Shown here in pieces: positions 35,501 to 47,900 of a stretch of DNA of 64,000 nucleotides. Position numbers and translations under genes: made by a program. Below the pieces are notes generated by a model, which was not told where the DNA came from, ran no database searches, and was given only the letters and a program-made list of their open reading frames with translations. How positions within the stretch are numbered: position 1 is the stretch's first letter; the number at the start of each line of letters is the position of its first letter. This stretch comes from Raphanus sativus (lineage: Eukaryota; Streptophyta; Magnoliopsida; Brassicales; Brassicaceae), in the NCBI RefSeq assembly GCF_000801105.2, contig NC_079516.1, forward strand, positions 23,535,043-23,599,042, written 5' to 3'.

Positions 35501-36677
35501 TTCAAGGTTAAAGGCAATGAAGATAAAGTGTATAGATTGCATAAAGCTCTCTATGGTTTAAGGCAAGCGCCTAGGGCGTGGAACGTCAAGCTAAAGTCTA
35601 TCTTGAAGGAGTTGAACTTTGCTAAATGTTCCAAAGAACCGTCTCTGTTCAAGAAGAAAATAAGAGGGCGTTGTCTCTTTGTAGCAGTTTACGTGGACGA
35701 CCTCCTAGTCACAGGTTCGAGTCTGGATGCTATACAGGAGTTTAAGGATGAGATGGCGTCGAAGTTTGAGATGAGTGACCTCGGACGTCTCACTTATTAT
35801 CTTGGAATCGAGGTAACTCAAAACGAAGATGGAATAGTTCTCAAACAAGAGAGATATGCGGCCAAGATATTGGAAGATGCAGGGATGACTGAGTGCAATG
35901 CAGTGAGTATACCTATGGATCCAGGGCTAAAGCTGTCGAAAGCTGCAGAAGAAGATGATGTTAGCGAGAAGGATTTCAGACGAAACATAGGATGTCTTAG
36001 GTATCTGATTCATACTCGTCCTGACCTTGCTTACTGTGTAGGAGTTCTTAGCCGGTATATGCATCAGCCGAAGACTTCTCATGCTGCTGCTTTAAAACAA
36101 GTATTAAGGTACCTTCGCGGAAGCTGCTCACTTGGACTCGTTTACAGACGTGAAGCGCAGAAAGGTTTGGTGGGTTTTAGTGATAGCAGTTACAATGTAG
36201 ACCCGGATGATGGCAGAAGCACGAGTGGTCACATTTTTTTATCTCAACGAGTGTCCAGTGTCTTGGTGTTCAACCAAACAAGAGATCGTTGCACTCTCGT
36301 CTTGTGAGGCAGAATTTATGGCAGCGACAGAGGCGGCGAAACAAGCCATTTGGCTTCAGGAGCTCTTAGAGGAGATTGTGACTGATAACAAGAAGGTTGT
36401 GATAAAGATCGATAACAAATCAGCAATCGCGTTGACAAAGAATCCAGTATTTCATGGAAGGAGCAAGCATATTCACAAGAGGTTTCACTTCATTCGAGAA
36501 TGTGTTGAAGATGGACTTATTGACATTGAGCATGTGGCTGGAGTGGAACAGAAAGCTGATATACTCACCAAGGCACTAGGAAGAGTCAGGTTCAAAGAGA
36601 TGAGAGTTCTCATAGGAGTTCAAGATGTGAAGAAAGATGACTTCAAGCTTAAGGGGGAGATTGTTGACTTAAGCTAG
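32507..36677 (+). pseudogene. Copia 2 Gag-Pol polyprotein with one frameshift near the end
   Basis: Starts [15 protein letters not shown] (ATG 32507). Domains: gag (UBN2-like) to about residue 220; zinc knuckle [14 protein letters not shown] (near 33319); protease [11 protein letters not shown] (near 33515); integrase with HARLGHVG and CSSCLLGKQ, then [15 protein letters not shown] and [10 protein letters not shown]; reverse transcriptase with [17 protein letters not shown] and [10 protein letters not shown]; RNase H with ALSSCEAEF. The frame is open to 36307, but at a run of seven T (about 36234-36240) the RNase H sense jumps frame; sense continues at 36241-36677 and stops inside the 3' LTR. 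One T too many is the only defect seen, so it may be a true inactivating indel or a sequencing error. Confidence 0.93.
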
Positions 36678-36925
36678 AAGATAACTACAAAATATCCTAA
36701 TGAGGTTAGGATTAGAATAACTGAGAGTTATCTATAAGTTATGTTTTTACTAATGAGTTTAGGTTTTCATAAGTAGTATATAAGGAAGTGCCAATGTTGT
36801 GGCATTACTTATCCGATTAAAAGAGCTTTAGTTTTTGTGAAGAGTTTTCTAAAGCAATAAGAAGTTTGAGTTTGAGATCTTGAGTTCTAGTTCGTTGAGT
36901 TACGATCATAAGGTTTATTTCAATA
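36662..36925 (+). repeat. 3' LTR of Copia element 2
   Basis: 264 bp, one substitution from the 5' LTR; contains the stop codon of the polyprotein. Confidence 0.96.
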
Positions 36926-36930
36926 AGATC

Positions 36931-39350
36931 TGGATATAAAATTTAGAAAACTTGACAGACTAATACTGTGTTTTTTATTCAGTATTTTTTTTTTAAAAAA
37001 ATTGTGTTTTTTTAGTGTTTCGAAAAAGCACAATATATTTGTAAGTTATTGAAGTTTTTCGTTTCCACATTTAGTAAAATCTTTGATATACGTTTTTTAG
37101 TTTGTTTCTTTAACTGCATTGCATCTGTAGTTATCAATATAAGTCTTTAAAGAATCAAGTTGAGAAACAATTGAGAATGATTAAAAGAACAGCAACATTA
37201 TTCATTGAAAACAAATAAAATAACTACAGTGTCATATTAACATAGAAAATAAAATAAATAAAATAACTAAAAATAAAAATAGAAATTTTATATGTACTAT
37301 ATCATAATATTTAAAATCTGACTGAAAAAAACAAATACTGTAAAATATTATAAAATACCAGTTATACACAAAATTTATCATATTGTAAGGTTTTATAATC
37401 CTTATCACTCAGATATTTTAAAATAATAGCTAAATAAATCTTATTTGTCTAAAATAGTTATATTAATATACATTTTAATTGTTCTAAATTGGTATGTAAG
37501 ATAATTAAATTTAGCTGGACTATGAATAGAAAACATATTATCATTTCATTTTATATGGATTAGAATGGTAACAACCAAAAACCAATAAAATTTGAAGAAA
37601 AAAAGAACGAATTCAAAAAGAAAAGAAAAACAAAATTTAATAAAAAATATGTTAAAGAATATAAAACTTATTATGGTAAGAAGTAAATTTGGCGGCAAAG
37701 ATGCCAGAATGTTATGCCGAATCTGAAGGAGAGGGACCATGTCTTCCTTTTCGAACAGGCTATCACAAGTGGTGACAGCTTACATACATGTGTTTTTTAT
37801 TTATTTCTTTTCATTTAGTATTAGATTTTAGATTTTATTGCTCCTAAGACATAATCATTGATCTCCTTTGCGAATTTAATATTCTTGTGGGTATATTCTA
37901 TGCATCTTCTTCTGTGATGCGACTATAAATATATGATTTTGTTTGCTTGCAATGTTCTTCACCTCAAATCAATTTTTGGTGAACAAAAAAAAATCAATTT
38001 TTGGTGGAAAACTAGATGGATTATTAGATTACTGAATTTTCTAGTTAGATGAGATCATTGGATTTGATTAGTTGGATAGTTTATATAAATATAGTTACAC
38101 ATACTGTATTGCAAGCCAGCACAACGATTTTTGTTTTCAATGAATAATGTTGCTGTTCTTTTAACTATTTTGAAAATATTAATTTTACCAAATTTTAGCA
38201 AAAAAAAAAAAAAAAAAAAAAAAGAAAATATTAATTTTATATTCAAAAAACTAATCAATTCTAGTTGAGATGTTCTTTTGGGCATTACGGTCAAACGATC
38301 ACTCGTACCAATCCAAAACATTGTTTGCTTTATGTACGTAACTAGAGTTGCTTGTGTGCAAGAAATTAAGTGTATCATAAGAAGTTGACTTCAATAGATG
38401 ATTTTTTTTCTTTTTTTTGCTTAAATTCAAGGCCTATTTAGGTGAATATACAAATTTTTGGTGGTAACTGCAGATGTGTGCTTTATTTTTAAATATTTGC
38501 AGAACCAAAAAATTTTTGTCACGATTTGCTAATTCTGTCCTCCACCTAACACATCCGTATGATCTGCTACCGGCAAAGTTGAGAGAAAAATATTATTATT
38601 TTGGACAAGAAGGAACGTAAAGTAGAAACTGAATCCGGATTCATTTTAAAAGATTGAAGATATAATAATTTGAAACCGGATATAGTTACAATAATTAAAG
38701 AGACGAAAGTTTACAAATATTTTACCGGTGTTTGAGAATTTTTTTTAAAACTTAGATATTTAATGAAATTGTTGGTGGGAAATGGTCTAGGTCATATTAA
38801 CATAGATTCATGTTCAGTTTCGGATATCCCGATATAAACTTCCCAATGTTGGTGATAACGTGATCCCCCACCATGACGTAAACGACGGAATCATCGATGA
38901 ATTAATGGGAAATGTCAGTTATTCCTCTTTGGCACAACGAAATGCATCACTGTGTCTTGTAAATTATCAATCTTAGTTGAAATATAATTTACGTAGAAAT
39001 CCTTTATAATTAATTTATACTTTGAAAATCATATTATAACATCCAGATTCTATTTTAAAAACCGGTATCTTTCTATATAGTTTCTATATTAACATCCGGA
39101 TACACTGTTTCATATCTGATGATTTATGTTATTATCTATGGCGACTATGATAGGAATCAGCTGCAAGAACAAATAGTGCGGCGACCCATTTACCTTTTGT
39201 TTCGCATAACCAAAGTGCAGCCTTGGAGGATGACCATTTATCGGCCAATAAGCACAACAACCGTATGGTTAGTTAGAGGAGAAGGTATTTTCGAAAAGGA
39301 TAAGATATTTTCGAAAAAGAGAAGAGAATATTTGTTTTCTAACGAGATAT
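36931..39350. other. AT-rich intergenic sequence with a 35-bp inverted repeat
   Basis: No sustained coding frame. Contains the inverted pair at 37181-37215 and 38130-38164, a poly(A) run at 38200-38223, and a less AT-rich stretch around 38520-38900 without recognisable coding content. Confidence 0.6.
37181..38164. repeat. 35-bp perfect inverted repeat flanking 0.9 kb
   Basis: TTAAAAGAACAGCAACATTA and the next 15 bases (37181-37215) reappear as the exact reverse complement at 38130-38164. Similarity fades immediately outside. Too short and too sharply bounded for a usual LTR; could be the arms of a fold-back element or two fragments of one repeat. Confidence 0.8.
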
Positions 39351-39403
39351 CCATATATAAGGATTTGATACCAGATAGGCCAAGATTTGTTTCCTAACGA
39401 GAT

Positions 39404-39645
39404 ATCCGGATATAGGGATTTGATACCAGATAGGCCACCATATATTATGTGTCAGACCAGTGGCTATAGTGGCGACCTATATATAGGAAGCCTAAAGATT
39501 ACTACAAACTCATATGGTAGTGATCTACCGGATACAACATCAAATATCCGTATATTCTATAAGTATATCATGAAAACTACAAAATGAAAAATGTACCATG
39601 TTATTCAAGTCAAAAAATCCATTGGATGATTACAAAATCATCATC

Positions 39646-39686
<41 letters not shown>

Positions 39687-40000
39687 CAGATTTCTTATTG
39701 TATATCCGGTATATAACTAGATTTCTTATTGTATATCCAGTATATCTGGATATAAGGATTTGATACCAGATAGGCCACCATATATTATATGTCAGACCAG
39801 TGGTTATAGTGGCGACCTATATATAGGAAACTTAAAGATTACTACAAACTCATATGGTAGTGATCTACCGGATACGACATCAAATATCCGTATATTCTAT
39901 AAGTATATCATGAAAACTACAAAATGAAAAATATACCATGTTATTCGAGTCAAAACATACATTGGATGATTACAAAATCATCATCATCTATATATATATA
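39404..40000. repeat. Two-unit tandem repeat, period about 340 bp
   Basis: GGATTTGATACCAGATAGGC and the following roughly 240 bases occur at about 39415 and again at about 39756 with a few substitutions. Each copy ends in CATCATCAT followed by an (AT)n run (39645-39680; 39990-40010). A further short copy of the start lies at 39361. Confidence 0.9.
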
Positions 40001-40475
40001 TATATATAATCAGATTTTTTATTGTATATATATAACCAGATTTTTTATTGTATAACCAGATTTCTTATTGTATAATAAATTTGCATTATTGATATTTTTT
40101 TTTGTACAACCGACTGTTTCAAGTTATCCCGTCTCAAGTCTAACAGGTAGTGTGATTAGATTTTTGTCTGGAAAAAATCTAGGGGTTTTTGCACTTTTAA
40201 CAAACGAGATATTTCACATTTTCTGTTCTTTGCATAATTATCATTTTGTTTCTTCAACCGACTCGACCTGTTGTGACGTCAGTTAATTGACAGGTGCATG
40301 TGCTACGCTTTCATACCAAATCAGTGATAGTTTTGGGATTACCAAAAATGCTACAGCGTCTTTACCAACTAGCTAATTTCACGAGGAAACTTTACCATGT
40401 AGTGCAAATTCCCTAAATTCAATAGATGATTTTATAAGCAACGGATAACATATTTAACGTGACGAATAAAATGTA

Positions 40476-40646
40476 CAGTATAACCTCTTTAAATTAGTAA
40501 TCTATAAATTAATATCTCTATAAATTAATATAATTTCATAGTTCCAAATTGAATAATTTCTATAAATTAATAATTTCTATAAATTAATAAAAAAAATCAT
40601 AGTTTTGGTATAGTCCCAACATTATTAATTTATAGAAGTTTCACTG
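40476..40646. mobile_element. Mariner-like MITE with TA target
   Basis: The ends are inverted: CAGTATAACCTCTTTAAATT at left and CAGTGAAACTTCTATAAATT at right (minus strand), both flanked by TA (40474-40475, 40647-40648). The inside has repeated TCTATAAATTAATA. About 171 bp, non-coding. Assignment to the mariner/Stowaway type rests on the TA target and the short inverted ends. Confidence 0.7.
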
Positions 40647-40689
40647 TATTAATGTTTTTAAATGTAAAAACTTTACAAAAGGATTTGAT

Positions 40690-41460
40690 TGGTAACAATT
40701 GTTTTTATAAATCGGTTGAGAGCTGGCTTTAAGGGGAGAGGCAAATAGGGATATGTAGGGTCAAGTGATCCCACTAAAATTGAGAAATTTTTATTTTAAT
40801 GCATTTTCTTAAAAAAAGTTACTAAAATATTTAGTTAAAATTAGTTATCTGATCCTACTAATTTATGTAAAAAAATTTATATGCCACCACTAATTTGTAA
40901 AAAAAAATATTTTATAACAATATATATTTATAATCTAAATATTAAATTTATATATTATGATCCTAGTCAAAAATATTTCTAGTTCCGACACTGACTTGTT
41001 CAGTAATGTAACATCTTGTTAGCTAAACATGTTACATCTCTCCTTATATCTGAAAGAAGAAACATTTGGCGTATTCATGCTTTTTGCTGAACTTTTCTGG
41101 TGTAAAATTTTATGAGGGTGATGTTTTGCAAATAAAATCTATAAAAATGGTCTTTTCTCACTAAATGTAAGCCAATTAGTTCCATACCAATTTAATTTTT
41201 AGTAAAAACTGTTGTAAATTACGGTTTGAATCTTTGGGATTATAGCTTTTGTATCCAATTCATTTTAACACCATAGTCAAATGGTGAAGTTGTAGTCAGA
41301 AGGAGGAACAAGGAGGATATGGCGAGTTATTGTTCCATTTCAAATATTTCCGAAACTTTTTTTTTGACAAAACATTTCTGACATTTAACCGTAAAATGGG
41401 AAAAGTGTAGCAACAGAAACTATGGCGAAATACCATGAAGAGACGAGAATGGTGGTGAGG
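40690..41460. other. AT-rich intergenic sequence, no gene seen
   Basis: No open frame with recognisable content, no defined repeat ends. Confidence 0.6.
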
Positions 41461-41474
41461 TTACTGAATGCTCA

Positions 41475-41615
41475 TGGTCATGTAGAGCACTCAGTTATCT
41501 CCCTAGCTCTTCCATGAGTCCGAGCCATCTCTAAGGACAGACACTCTTTGAGCTCCATAACAACCCGGCCCATGCTTGGTCTCTTACTACATTGTTGTGA
41601 ACAAACATATAGCAA
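41475..41615 (-). pseudogene. Receptor-like kinase C-terminal fragment
   Basis: On the minus strand the frame reads CSKRPSMGRVVMELKECL, then SLEMARTHGRAREITE and a stop. This matches the last kinase subdomain and tail of plant LRR receptor kinases (RRPxMxxVVxELKECL). Nothing of the rest of the kinase lies upstream (toward 41893), where AT-rich DNA and then the Copia 3 element follow. A gene scrap, not a gene. Confidence 0.7.
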
Positions 41616-41892
41616 CAGAATAAAAATGTTTTTATCTCCAAATGTGAAAACCGACGTGTATACAAATATAAACAAAAAAAAATATTATTTCATTAATATT
41701 AATTTCGAAAAATAATAATTCTGCACTTCAAAACTTCGGATGAGAATATAGTTTTCATTTAAAACCAAAATCATATTTTATCAAAACAAAAACATATTTC
41801 TGCTAAAAACTGTAAAATTATATTTTTAACAGTTATAAACTTACAATTTCCGCGAAAAGTCGTTAAATCTCATATTCCAACAATTACAAAAC

Positions 41893-42200
41893 TGTTATAA
41901 AATAACTTACAATTTTATAGTATCGAAAAATTTAAATAAGAAGGAAATTTTATACCCACAGAAATAAAAGAACACTGATATAAGTATAATAACGAGAGAG
42001 AGAGTAAGTTATATGAGGAAGAAGAGAATGGTGTAAAAGTGCGTATTACAATCGATCGAAACAATCGTTTATATAGAAGTAAAAAGAGAAAGTTACTGTG
42101 TGTGCATAGTGGCAGTGGGCTCAACATAATTTACTTCACACGATCATTTTCAATGATCGGTGCTTCCTTTGTTGACATCCTATTTTTCACGTTTATAACA
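41893..42200 (-). repeat. 3' LTR of Copia element 3
   Basis: 308 bp; paired with 47901-48207. Confidence 0.95.
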
Positions 42201-42345
42201 CTCCCCCTTGGAGACCAGTGTCACTATCTCTTCTTGCTTAACGTTTTTGTTGCCTCGTTAAAAACCTTTCCAGGAAAACCCAATGGAAAAAACCATAGTA
42301 AGGTAAAAAGAGTACAACCACGTAAGCTCCCCCTCGGATGAGCAG

Positions 42346-45300
42346 TCATAGATCATTCCGATGACGCATTCCAATGTTATGAACATGTTTTCTGAATACC
42401 GAGGTATGAAGTGATTTAGTGAAGAGGTCAGCTGCATTGTCGCTTGATCGAACATATCTTACTTCAATCTCTCTCTTCTTCTCGAGCTCTTGAGTGTATG
42501 AGAAGAACTTCGGATGAATATGCTTCGTTCTATCGCTTTTGATATATCCTTCCTTTGTTTGAGCAACACATGCCGCATTATCTTCATATAGAATAGTTGG
42601 CTCCGTATTTTCGTCAATTCCACTGCTTGAACAGATATGTCGGCTTATTGATCTTAGCCATACACATTCTCGACTTGCTTCATGGAGTGCGATGATCTCA
42701 GCATGATTTGAAGAAGTAGCCACGAGTGTCTACTTTTGAGAACGCCAAGATATGGCAGTGCCTCCAATAGTAAAAACGTATCCCGTTTGTGATCTAGCTT
42801 TGTGTGGATCTGACAAATAACCTGCATCTGCAAAACCAATCATTTGACCCTTTGAATTTTTAGGGTAAAATAGACCTAAATCAATGGTCCCTTGAAGATA
42901 ACGAAAGACATGTTTAATTCCATTCCAATGTCTTCGTGTGGGGGATGAACTGAATCTTGCTAAAAGATTGATGGCAAAAGATATATCTGGTCGAGTACAA
43001 TTTGCAAGATACATAAGAGCTCCAATTGCACTTAGATATGGAACTTCGGGACCAAGTATTTCTTCATTTTCTTCGGATGGTCGGAATGGATCATTTTCAA
43101 CATTAAGTGATCTAACTACCATCGGGGTGCTAAGAGGAGTTGCTTTATCCATGTTAAAGCGTTTCAATACTCTTTTGGTATATGTAGATTGATGTAGAAA
43201 TATACCCTTTTGAGAATGCTCAATCTGTAAGCCTAGACAATATTTTGTCTGTCCGAGATCTTTCATCTCAAATTCTCTTTTTAAATAATCTGATGCCTTT
43301 TGTATTTCTTCTTGAGTTCCGATAATATTAAGATCATCAACGTACACCGCGATTATCACAAATCCGGTTGTAGTTTTCTTTATGAAAACACAAGGACATA
43401 TAGGATCATTTGTGTATCCTTCTTTTGTTAAATGCTCACTTAGACGATTGTACCACATACGTCCTGATTGCTTTAAGCCATATAATGATCTTTGCAATTT
43501 TATTGCACATAACTCTTTAGGTTTGGAACTTAAGATTTCTGGAATTTTAAATCCATCTGGGATTCTCATGTAGATATCAGTATCTAATGATCCATATAAA
43601 TATGCCGTAACCACATCCATGAGACGCATCTCGAGATTTTTATCAGCTGCTAGACTCATCAGGAATCTAAAAGTGATTGCATCCATAACAGGAGAATATG
43701 TTTCCTCATAATCAATTCCCAGGCCTTTGAGAAAAACCTTGGGCTACGAGACGAGCTTTGTATCTTGTAATCTCATTTTTTTCATTTCGTTTTCGGACGA
43801 ACACCCATTTGTATCCAACAGGTTTCACATCTTTGGGTGTGAGCACAATAGGTCCGAATACGTTTCGTTTGTTAAGGGAATCTAGTTCGACTTGAATTGC
43901 ATCTTTCCATTTCATCCAGTCATGTCTCTTTTGACATTCATATACAGACTTTGGTTCTGGATCTTCGTTTTCTTCATTTATTTCTTGTGCTAAGAGATAT
44001 GAGAAAACATCATCAATGTCATCCATCTTATTTCGTTTCCATATCTTTCCATTATGGATGTAATTGATAGAAATCTCGTGATTTCCTTCAGATTCAATAT
44101 GTTCTCTATTGTCGTTAGATTCACAATTTTCTTCTTCCAAAATATTTTCTGTTATTTTGGGAGTATCATGCTTTTCACCTTCCTTACGTTTCCTAGGAAC
44201 TTTATCTTTCGAACCAATAGGTCTACCGCGTTTCAAACGTGTTCCTGATTCACGTGTATCAACTGCCGCTCCATATTTTTGTGGTATTTCAATACGAGCA
44301 GGAGTATTTACAGCTGGTATGTGTGATTTAGTTACCATTTTGGTATCAGCAAATGCATCGGGTAATTGACTTGCTATATTTTGTAACTGCATGATACGTC
44401 GAACTTCTAGTTCTGATTGTTTCGTAGGAGGATCAAGGTGTAATAAAGATGGCACATTCCATTTGATTTCCTTTCCTACTTGATTATTGTCTCCCCCTAG
44501 GGTTGGGAACTCTTTCTCATTGAAATGACAATCGGCAAATCGTGCCGTAAACACATCACCAGTTTGTGGTTCTAGATATCTTATTATTGATGGAGAATCA
44601 TAACCAATATATATTCCTAACCGTCTTTGTGGTCCCATCTTTGTACGTTGCGGTGGTGCTATTGGGATATAAACTGCACAACCAAAGACTTTTAGATGAG
44701 AAATATTTGGTTCTCTACCAAACGCTAACTGTAATGGGGAATATCTATGGTACGCACTAGGTCTTATCCGAATGAGTGCTTCTGCATGCAGAATGGCATG
44801 TCCCCATACAGAGGTTGGAAGTTTTGATCTCATGATCAATGGCCTTGCAATTAATTGCAATCGTTTAATTAGTGATTCTGCCAAACCGTTTTGTGTATGA
44901 ACATGAGCAACTGAGTGCTCTACTTCAATCCCTGATACCATACAGTAATCATTAAATGCTTGGGATGTGAATTCACCAGCATTATCTAATCTAACTCTTT
45001 TAATTGGATGATCAGAGAACTGAGCTTTTAATTTGATTATTTGAGTTAAAAATCTCGCAAATGCCATATTTCGAGATGATAATAGGCAAACATGTGACCA
45101 TCTACTCGACGCATCGATTAATACCATAAAGTAGTAGAATGGTCCACATGGTGGATGTATTGGTCCACAAATGTCACCTTGGATTCTTTCTAAGAATTTT
45201 GGTGATTCTTTATCAATTTTGGTTGGTGATGGTCTTATGATTAATTTCCCAAGAGCACATGCAGCACATGTCATTTTATTACTTTGATATAGATCTTGGG

Positions 45301-46405
45301 TTTTCATTGAATGACCATGTGAACTTTCAATGATTTTCCGCATCATTGTAGTGCCTGGATGACCAAGACGGTCATGCCATAATGTAATATCTTCTGGATT
45401 TCTTTTGACCACAAGGTTTGATTCTATCGCATTAATATAAGTCTGATGTAATCCAGAAGGAAGTTTTGGAAACTTTTCCAGTACAAGATTTTTGCCTGAT
45501 TTTTCAGAAGTTATATACATATATTTCTTTCCATTCTCAGTTGCAGACTGAGTTTCATATCCTTGAAGGTATATATCTTTGAAACTCAACAAATTTCTCT
45601 TTGAATTTGGAGAATACAAGGCATTGTTTATGGAAAACTTTGTTCCATTAGGCAACATAAAGTTTGCTTTGCCAATTCCCTCGATCAAATCCGTAGGACC
45701 TGATATTGTGTTTACAGTCATTTTTGCTGATTTTAAGTTAGAGAAATATCTCTTATCTTTCAGAATAGTATGTGTTGTACCACTATCTGGAATGCAAACT
45801 TCTCTGCCAATTTGCTTAGTTGTTGTTCCATTATCCATTTCTGTAATACACAATTAATATTAATAAAGAAAATAAATTTTCATAAGTAAACATTATATAA
45901 TTATACATTGATTATAAGCACACACACTTATACATTAGACTATAATTATACATTAGTTGTTTCGAAAAACAATTTTATTCTAGAACTGAAAATACATAAT
46001 AGTAATAATAATTTATGACATCACTGGCATTATTGGGCTTGATTACTATAAGCATTTTAATTATCTTGATGAGTGGCCTCGTCGACATCGTCCATAAAGT
46101 CAGAAGATACTCAAGGTATGTAGATGTTGTACCCTCGAAGTGCTCATTGAGATTAACTTCCTTTGCTTTGCCTTTGATGGTTTCTTGGTACAACTTACAT
46201 AGATGCTGAGGAGTTCGGCATACTTGAGACCAATGCCCCTTCGATCCACATCTGTAACAGACGTTCTCGTTTTTACGAGTAGGGTTTTCTTGGGCTTCAT
46301 TCCCTTTTCCACGATTGGATCGATTCCATGTGTTGGATCCCCTTCCTCTTGGGTTGTAACTCCTTTCATTACCACGATTAAATCGATGGCCACGACCACG
46401 ACCGT

Positions 46406-46437
<32 letters not shown>

Positions 46438-47079
46438 TAGGAAAAATTTCCTCTTTCCGGATTTTTTACATCCGTCGCATTCACTCAGGAAATGCTTTGG
46501 TTCCCGTGGGTCGGGTATTGTGATTTTTGATAAGGAGTTCATTATTTTTCTCCGCTATCATGAGCGCTACAGCGAGTTCAGAGAACCTCGTGTATCCACG
46601 GTTTCTGTATTGTTCTTGTAGAACATAATGGTTTTTGTGGAACGTTTGGTAAGTCTTCTCAAGCATTTCTGCTTCCGTTACGGGCTTACCGCAATATTCT
46701 AATTGCGCCGCTATCCTTAATATAGCGGAATTGTACGTTTCCACCTTTTCAAAATCTTGAAATCGTAGGTTCGCCCACTCATCGAGTGCATGGGGAAGAG
46801 TTATTTTTTTCTGGTTATCAAACCTCTCCTTTAGGGCTTTCCAAAGATCTAGAGGATCTTTTACCCTCGCATAGTCATGCGTAAGATTTTCATCTAGGTG
46901 TTTTCTCAGAAATATTACGGCCCTAGATCTTTCGTGAGAAGCTGATTTATTCCCTTCTTTTATTGTCTCGAGTATTTTCTCCGAGTCTAGATGAAGCTCC
47001 ATATTAGTTATCCATGCCGTGTAATTTGCCCCAGTTATTTCCAAAGCCGGAAACTGGAGTTTTTCAATATTTGCCATTT
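42346..47079 (-). pseudogene. Copia 3 Gag-Pol polyprotein with two frameshifts and a stop
   Basis: Start MANIEKLQFPALEITGANY near 47079. Gag runs to 46481, where one missing base ends the frame after KAFPE; the next frame carries an RGRGRG-rich stretch and the zinc knuckle CYRCGSKGHWSQVC (46484-45975). Protease IPDSGTTHTIL, integrase (HDRLGHPG, CAACALGKL, QGDICGP, RLDNAGEF) and the start of reverse transcriptase run 45853-43712. One extra base after FSQRPG shifts the frame; reverse transcriptase continues 43686-42730 with DVVTAYLYGSLD and VYVDDLNIIG. A TAG replaces the Gln codon after ISWRSQK, followed by RNase H (SSNHAEIIALHE). Not able to make a whole product. Confidence 0.92.
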
Positions 47080-47099
47080 CTGAATTTCCAAGACACAAA

Positions 47100-47900
47100 A
47101 TAGTAAATTTTATTAGAATTTTATAATATTTAAAATGAACCGTTTACATTAATCATGCAAGCAATTACAAATAGAAATAGTGTATAGAAAAGTAAACCGA
47201 TATTCATCGTAAATTCCCCCGGAGCAAATTCTCCAACGAATAAACCGTAAATAGATACACAAATTAGAATTGCAACTAAAATCAAAAACGCGCGAATCAT
47301 CTTTCTTGGAATGAAAAACCGGAGGAGAGCGATTTGAAAATATTTGAGAGATAATGAAATGTTTGGATGAAGAAAATGAGTGAAGTATGAATGTATTTAT
47401 AGATGTAAAAATACTGTTCATAGCCGTTGTAAAAAGGTAAAATTTTTGAATTTTTTTCTTTGTGACCGTTGGGGTTAAATCGTTAAATCGAAAAACAGTT
47501 TGAAAATATCGTAATAATCAGTCAATCAATTTTAGTAAATTTCACTATATATATATATATATATTTTTTTTTTTTATAGGTGAGCAAACATTTGTATAAT
47601 AAAATTAATATAATACACAAATAAATATTAATCGTATTATGGTGATAGATTAATTTATATTTTAATATTGAATAAATTTTGCGGCGGCACAGCCAAGCCA
47701 AATGATAATGGTGTAATTAACAATCAAGGTTTATTAACGAGGCGACATACCGCCCGCATTAATATAGATAAATAATAGTGAATTAAAACAAACACTATAA
47801 AATAATAAACAATAATATAGGCGGTATACCGGCCATTATAGCAGGGTAAATATGATACATATAAACTTTACCGAATTGCAGAGTGATCGTGCTGATAACG
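47100..47900 (-). other. 5' leader of Copia element 3
   Basis: Between the 5' LTR and the gag start; long and AT-rich, with no protein-coding signal recognised. Includes an (AT)n run near 47545. Confidence 0.7.

Larger units (their letters stand above)
32183..36925 (+). mobile_element. Copia LTR retrotransposon 2, very young
   Basis: LTRs 32183-32446 and 36662-36925 (264 bp each) differ at one base only (ACTAAGAG vs ACTGAGAG). Flanked by the 5-bp duplication AGATC (32178-32182 and 36926-36930). The LTR starts TGTTGACT and ends TTTCAATA. Primer site TGGTATCAGAGC at 32449-32460 and polypurine tract AAGGGGGAGAT at 36651-36661. With a commonly used plant rate of 1.5e-8 per site per year, one change in 264 corresponds to roughly 0.1 million years (rough estimate). 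Confidence 0.97.

Noticed and set aside
39119..39587. Open frames of 60-90 codons around the 39-kb tandem repeat
   Set aside because: They arise from repeat sequence with shared text, show no domain and no splice structure.
46100..46523. Valine-rich and threonine-rich frames near the Copia 3 zinc knuckle
   Set aside because: Alternative frames of the codon repeat encoding the RGRGRG stretch of Gag.
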